Below, one piece after another: positions 51,161 to 53,319 of a stretch of 53,319 nt of DNA (position 1 is the first letter of the stretch; each line of letters opens with the position of its first letter). Made by a program: the position numbers and the translations under genes. Source of the DNA: Desulfobulbaceae bacterium (GTDB taxonomy: Bacteria; Desulfobacterota; Desulfobulbia; Desulfobulbales; Desulfobulbaceae); NCBI GenBank assembly GCA_011391865.1, contig JAABPV010000009.1:1-53319 (forward strand). The letters run 5' to 3'. Under the pieces are notes generated by a model, which saw only the letters and a list, made by a program, of their open reading frames with translations, was not told the DNA's origin and made no database searches.

Positions 51161-51552
51161 ACAGGGTACTGATCGACACCAATATCTACTCTGCCGCCAT
51201 GCGGGGCGATGCGGAGACAGTCCGCCTCCTGCGCCGGGTGGCGCACATCGGCATCTCGTCCGTCTCTGTCGGCGAGCTGCTCTCCGGCTTCCGCGCAGGC
51301 AGCAGAGAACAGAAGAACAGGCAGGAGCTGGGCATCTTTCTTGATTCGCCGAGAGTTGCTCTGTATCCGGTGGACGAGGAGACCGCCGAGCACTACAGCT
51401 CCGTCCTCAATCGGCTCAGGCAGAAAGGCACGCCGATTCCGACCAATGACATCTGGATAGCTGCGTCTGCCTTGCAGCATGGCCTGCCACTCTGCACATT
51501 AGACAGGCATTTCACTCATGTTGAAGGGCTGTTGCTTATGAACATGGCATAG
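51157..51552 (+). CDS. PIN-domain (VapC/FitB-like) toxin
   Basis: 131 residues from GTG 51157, which overlaps the antitoxin stop (GTGA); GTG 51151 is an alternative. VLIDTNIYSAAMRGD (first Asp), SVSVGELLSGF (Glu), IPTNDIWIAASALQHGLPLCTLDRHFTHV (later Asp residues) give the four acidic residues of a PIN RNase. Toxin of a standard antitoxin-first module. Confidence 0.9.
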   Translation: MNRVLIDTNIYSAAMRGDAETVRLLRRVAHIGISSVSVGELLSGFRAGSREQKNRQELGIFLDSPRVALYPVDEETAEHYSSVLNRLRQKGTPIPTNDIWIAASALQHGLPLCTLDRHFTHVEGLLLMNMA

Positions 51553-51675
51553 GCAAAAGAACGAGCTGGACATCGCCCCTGAGTATCTGTTCTACCTTGC
51601 CTTCAAGGATGACCCAGCCTTGCAGGAGCAGTTCAGGCAGTGGGGCTACATCTCCTGACGATGCTGGGGGAGGAG
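51551..51675 (+). pseudogene. Unknown gene fragment plus duplicated hom end
   Basis: After the toxin, a frame reads NELDIAPEYLFYLAFKDDPALQ...QWGYIS and stops, without a start; it looks like the C-terminus of a protein I do not recognise. It is followed at 51660 by the second MLGEE copy of the hom end. Both are debris at the right edge of the inserted module. Confidence 0.5.
51660..51675 (+). repeat. 16-bp direct repeat, right copy
   Basis: Partner of 50877-50892; followed by GTGA instead of GAATAA. Confidence 0.8.
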
Positions 51676-51694
51676 TGAGAAGAAAGGACAGACT

Positions 51695-51722
51695 GCTGCC
51701 GGACAACCCGGCAGCTCGTCTT
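51695..51722. terminator. Bidirectional terminator-like hairpin
   Basis: GCTGCCGG (51695-51702) and CCGGCAGC (51708-51715) with a 5-base loop, then TCGTCTTGTTT. It lies between convergent gene ends and can serve both. Confidence 0.6.
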
Positions 51723-51728
51723 GTTTCC

Positions 51729-52979
51729 TTATCTCCGCAGCCGCATCATGGAGACGGGAGCGGAGGCATTTGCAGGCGGAATGCTGAACACATAGGCAGA
51801 GCCGGAATTAGTGCCTCTGTCGTCATCCCAAGGTGCTCCGATCAAGGCTGTCTGACCGTCAGCGGAGAGCGACACAGAAGCACCGAATCCGTCTCCCGCC
51901 TCGCCATCCTCGGCAGTGAGCTTGAACCGCTGGTGCCACGTGCCATCGTCGTTTTTGACGAAGACATACGCCGCACCGGAGTCATTGGCCCTGTCGTCAT
52001 CACGACGTGCTCCGATCAGGGCTATGCGGCCATCGGCGGACAGCGACAGCGCACTGCCAAATCCCTCGTATGCCTCGCCAGCCCCGGCGGTCAGCTTTGC
52101 TTGCTGACTCCAACTGCCGTCTTCTCCCTTAACAAAGACATAAACTGTGTTATTATCTCCGGTATCTCCGGGTGATTTGATCAGCACTGTTCGGCCATCG
52201 GCGGACAGTGACACAGCCGAGCCAAACCATTCTGCTTTGTCCTCGGAAGTGAGCTTTGCTTGCTGACTCCAGCTACCGTCCTCACCCTTACCAAAGACAT
52301 AGACAGCACCGAAATATTTGAATACGTCGTCAGGGTCGCTGTCGTAATAGGGTGCTCCGACCAAGGCTATCTTACCGTCGGCAGACAGTGACACAGACCA
52401 ACCGAAAAGAACATTTCTTATAGGATCAGGAAGACGAAGTTCAGCTTCTTGACTCCATGTGCCGTCCTCATGCTTAACAACTACATGGGCAGCACCAAAA
52501 GTATATGTAAACAGAACCACTCGACCGTCGGCTGACAGCGATACAGGACTGCCAAATGCTATATTACTGTAGTCAGCAAGCTTAACCTTCTGGCTCCAGA
52601 TACCGTCTTCGCCCATAGTGAAAAGGTATACTGCATCACTCCCCAGATCACTCGCTATAATTGTGCAGCCATCAGCGGACAGCGACATATTCTTAGGCAT
52701 AGGACTAGAAAACGGTCCAATCAGCTTGGTCTGTTGGCTGTAGCTGCCGTCCGCTTCTTTGATGAAAACATAACCTACGGAATCACCTCCAAATCCTCCT
52801 GCGTCTCCTATCAGAACTGTGCGGCCATCAGCAGACAGCGATACAGCGTAACCGAATAGCTTAAATTTATCGCCGTCCTCTGCCAGCAGCTTCCTCAGCT
52901 CGGCGGGGTCATTGGCGGCTTTGTCCGGGCTGGCAGCCAGCCGCTCGGCCACGGAACGCAGTCTGTTCAATCTTCTCAT
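51729..52979 (-). CDS. FG-GAP/integrin-like beta-propeller repeat protein
   Basis: 416 residues from the ATG preceded by AAAGGAAGACAAC. Seven repeats with the core F-G-x-A-V-S-L-S-A-D-G-R-T-V-L-I-G-(A/D) and G-A-A-Y-V-F-x-K-x-E-D-G-S-W-S-Q-Q-x-K-L fill residues ~45-410, as in FG-GAP beta-propellers that bind ligands or partners, often at the surface. The N-terminus (MRRLNRLRSVAERLAASPDKAANDPAELRKLLAEDG) is charged with no signal peptide, so export would need another route. The palindrome array at 53117 lies upstream. Confidence 0.85.
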   Translation of the reverse strand: MRRLNRLRSVAERLAASPDKAANDPAELRKLLAEDGDKFKLFGYAVSLSADGRTVLIGDAGGFGGDSVGYVFIKEADGSYSQQTKLIGPFSSPMPKNMSLSADGCTIIASDLGSDAVYLFTMGEDGIWSQKVKLADYSNIAFGSPVSLSADGRVVLFTYTFGAAHVVVKHEDGTWSQEAELRLPDPIRNVLFGWSVSLSADGKIALVGAPYYDSDPDDVFKYFGAVYVFGKGEDGSWSQQAKLTSEDKAEWFGSAVSLSADGRTVLIKSPGDTGDNNTVYVFVKGEDGSWSQQAKLTAGAGEAYEGFGSALSLSADGRIALIGARRDDDRANDSGAAYVFVKNDDGTWHQRFKLTAEDGEAGDGFGASVSLSADGQTALIGAPWDDDRGTNSGSAYVFSIPPANASAPVSMMRLRR

Positions 52980-53249
52980 GTTGTCTTCCTTTTTCCTTGT
53001 GAGTTGATATGGCTGGCGCACACACTATCATGCTGTCAGTGCCATATTGCTATTGTCTTCCAGAAAAAACAAGCAGTTTTCTCATCTGCGCAGTGTTTGG
53101 CCGTGCCGCATTTTGCGAGCAACCATTTGCCCGTCATGTGCGCAACCACTTGCTCATCACACGAGCAAGTGGTTGCTCATAGGAGTTACGCAGTTAGTTT
53201 TTTAACTTGTTGATTTTGTTAAACTGGTGATTTGTAGCACTGCGTGGAT
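52980..53249. other. Intergenic region upstream of the FG-GAP gene
   Basis: Contains the third 23-bp palindrome array. Downstream of it a T-rich stretch with TTGTTGATTTTGTTAA leads to the transposase end. No gene seen. Confidence 0.45.
53117..53185. repeat. Three palindromes on an exact 23-bp pitch
   Basis: GAGCAACCATTTGCCC (53117), GCGCAACCACTTGCTC (53140) and GAGCAAGTGGTTGCTC (53163) have centres at 53124.5, 53147.5 and 53170.5. The arms differ from the other arrays, but the pitch is the same. A weaker unit may precede at 53094. Confidence 0.8.
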
Positions 53250-53319
53250 TCAAGTTCCAAGTGCAATTTTTTGGCAAGTTCCCAAGAATAGCTTTTTTGG
53301 CGTGTTGAAGCCAAGAGAT
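53250..53319 (-). mobile_element. 3' end of an IS30-like transposase, cut by the window edge
   Basis: The minus-strand frame open to the edge ends LGFNTPKKLFLGTCQKIALGT and TGA. IS30-family transposases end with a similar L-G-F-x-T-P-x-x-x-F...A-L-x-T pattern. After the stop, the sequence ACTTGAATCCACG resembles the ends of such elements. Too short to be certain. Confidence 0.45.

Noticed and set aside
48709-51480. A 923-residue minus-strand reading frame
   Set aside because: Only its last 224 codons (adk) are real; the rest is antisense to hom and the TA module and has no protein-like composition.

Overview
This window looks like a chromosomal segment of a Gram-negative bacterium: there are periplasmic solute-binding proteins, two OmpA-type C-termini, lipoproteins with signal peptides, and a Wzz-type inner-membrane protein. 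Housekeeping genes (homoserine dehydrogenase, adenylate kinase, hrpA, comEC) are fairly GC-rich, while several genes that look acquired are visibly AT-richer. The mix of a YedE/DUF3343 selenium-type cluster, DUF29, HicAB, VapBC-like modules and a diversified DUF1566 protein fits a Desulfobacterota lineage, possibly a filamentous or cable-bacterium-like one. That assignment is an inference from gene content, not proof. No rRNA, tRNA or CRISPR array was seen.

Layout. 1-7046 is an accessory, AT-richer region: a broken MNT nucleotidyltransferase, a 21-bp phased palindrome array, a small helical protein, two large related proteins of unknown function, and an exported RCC1-repeat protein whose C-terminus has the hallmarks of a diversity-generating-retroelement (DGR) variable region. 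A valS fragment and a partial duplication lie at its right edge. 7334-16584 is one long minus-strand gene string: three exported binding or scaffold-like proteins, two TPR proteins, a beta-helix protein, a YedE-type transporter, an inserted PIN-like gene, DUF3343, a YjeF-type kinase, DgkA, a JAMM-like protein and an ELFV dehydrogenase. 16724-23152 holds an SLC13 permease, a Wzz-like protein, a Met/Gln-rich repeat protein and ComEC.

23202-31796 is minus strand: a GHKL ATPase-nuclease fusion (candidate defence gene), a second 21-bp array, then an operon of SBP-OmpA, VWA lipoprotein, SBP-OmpA, coiled-coil membrane protein and TelA. 31797-34643 has a 23-bp palindrome array, two small minus-strand genes, one exported protein and a 5'-truncated copy of the hrpA 3' end. 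34648-42350 contains a 1274-residue protein with a C-terminal PD-(D/E)XK nuclease motif, lying between the truncated and the complete hrpA; the arrangement is what a single-crossover integration would leave.

42528-51728 is a toxin-antitoxin and small-gene zone (HicAB, a winged-helix-like protein, DUF29, two PIN modules, two genes sharing a duplicated promoter and leader) plus a GH44 glycosidase, adk and hom. One PIN module sits between hom and a duplicate of its 3' end. 51729-53319 has an FG-GAP repeat protein, a third 23-bp palindrome array and the end of an IS30-like transposase cut by the window edge. The recurring theme is intergenic arrays of unrelated palindromes on a fixed 21- or 23-bp pitch, and gene fragments abutting stop codons, both pointing to heavy recombination.
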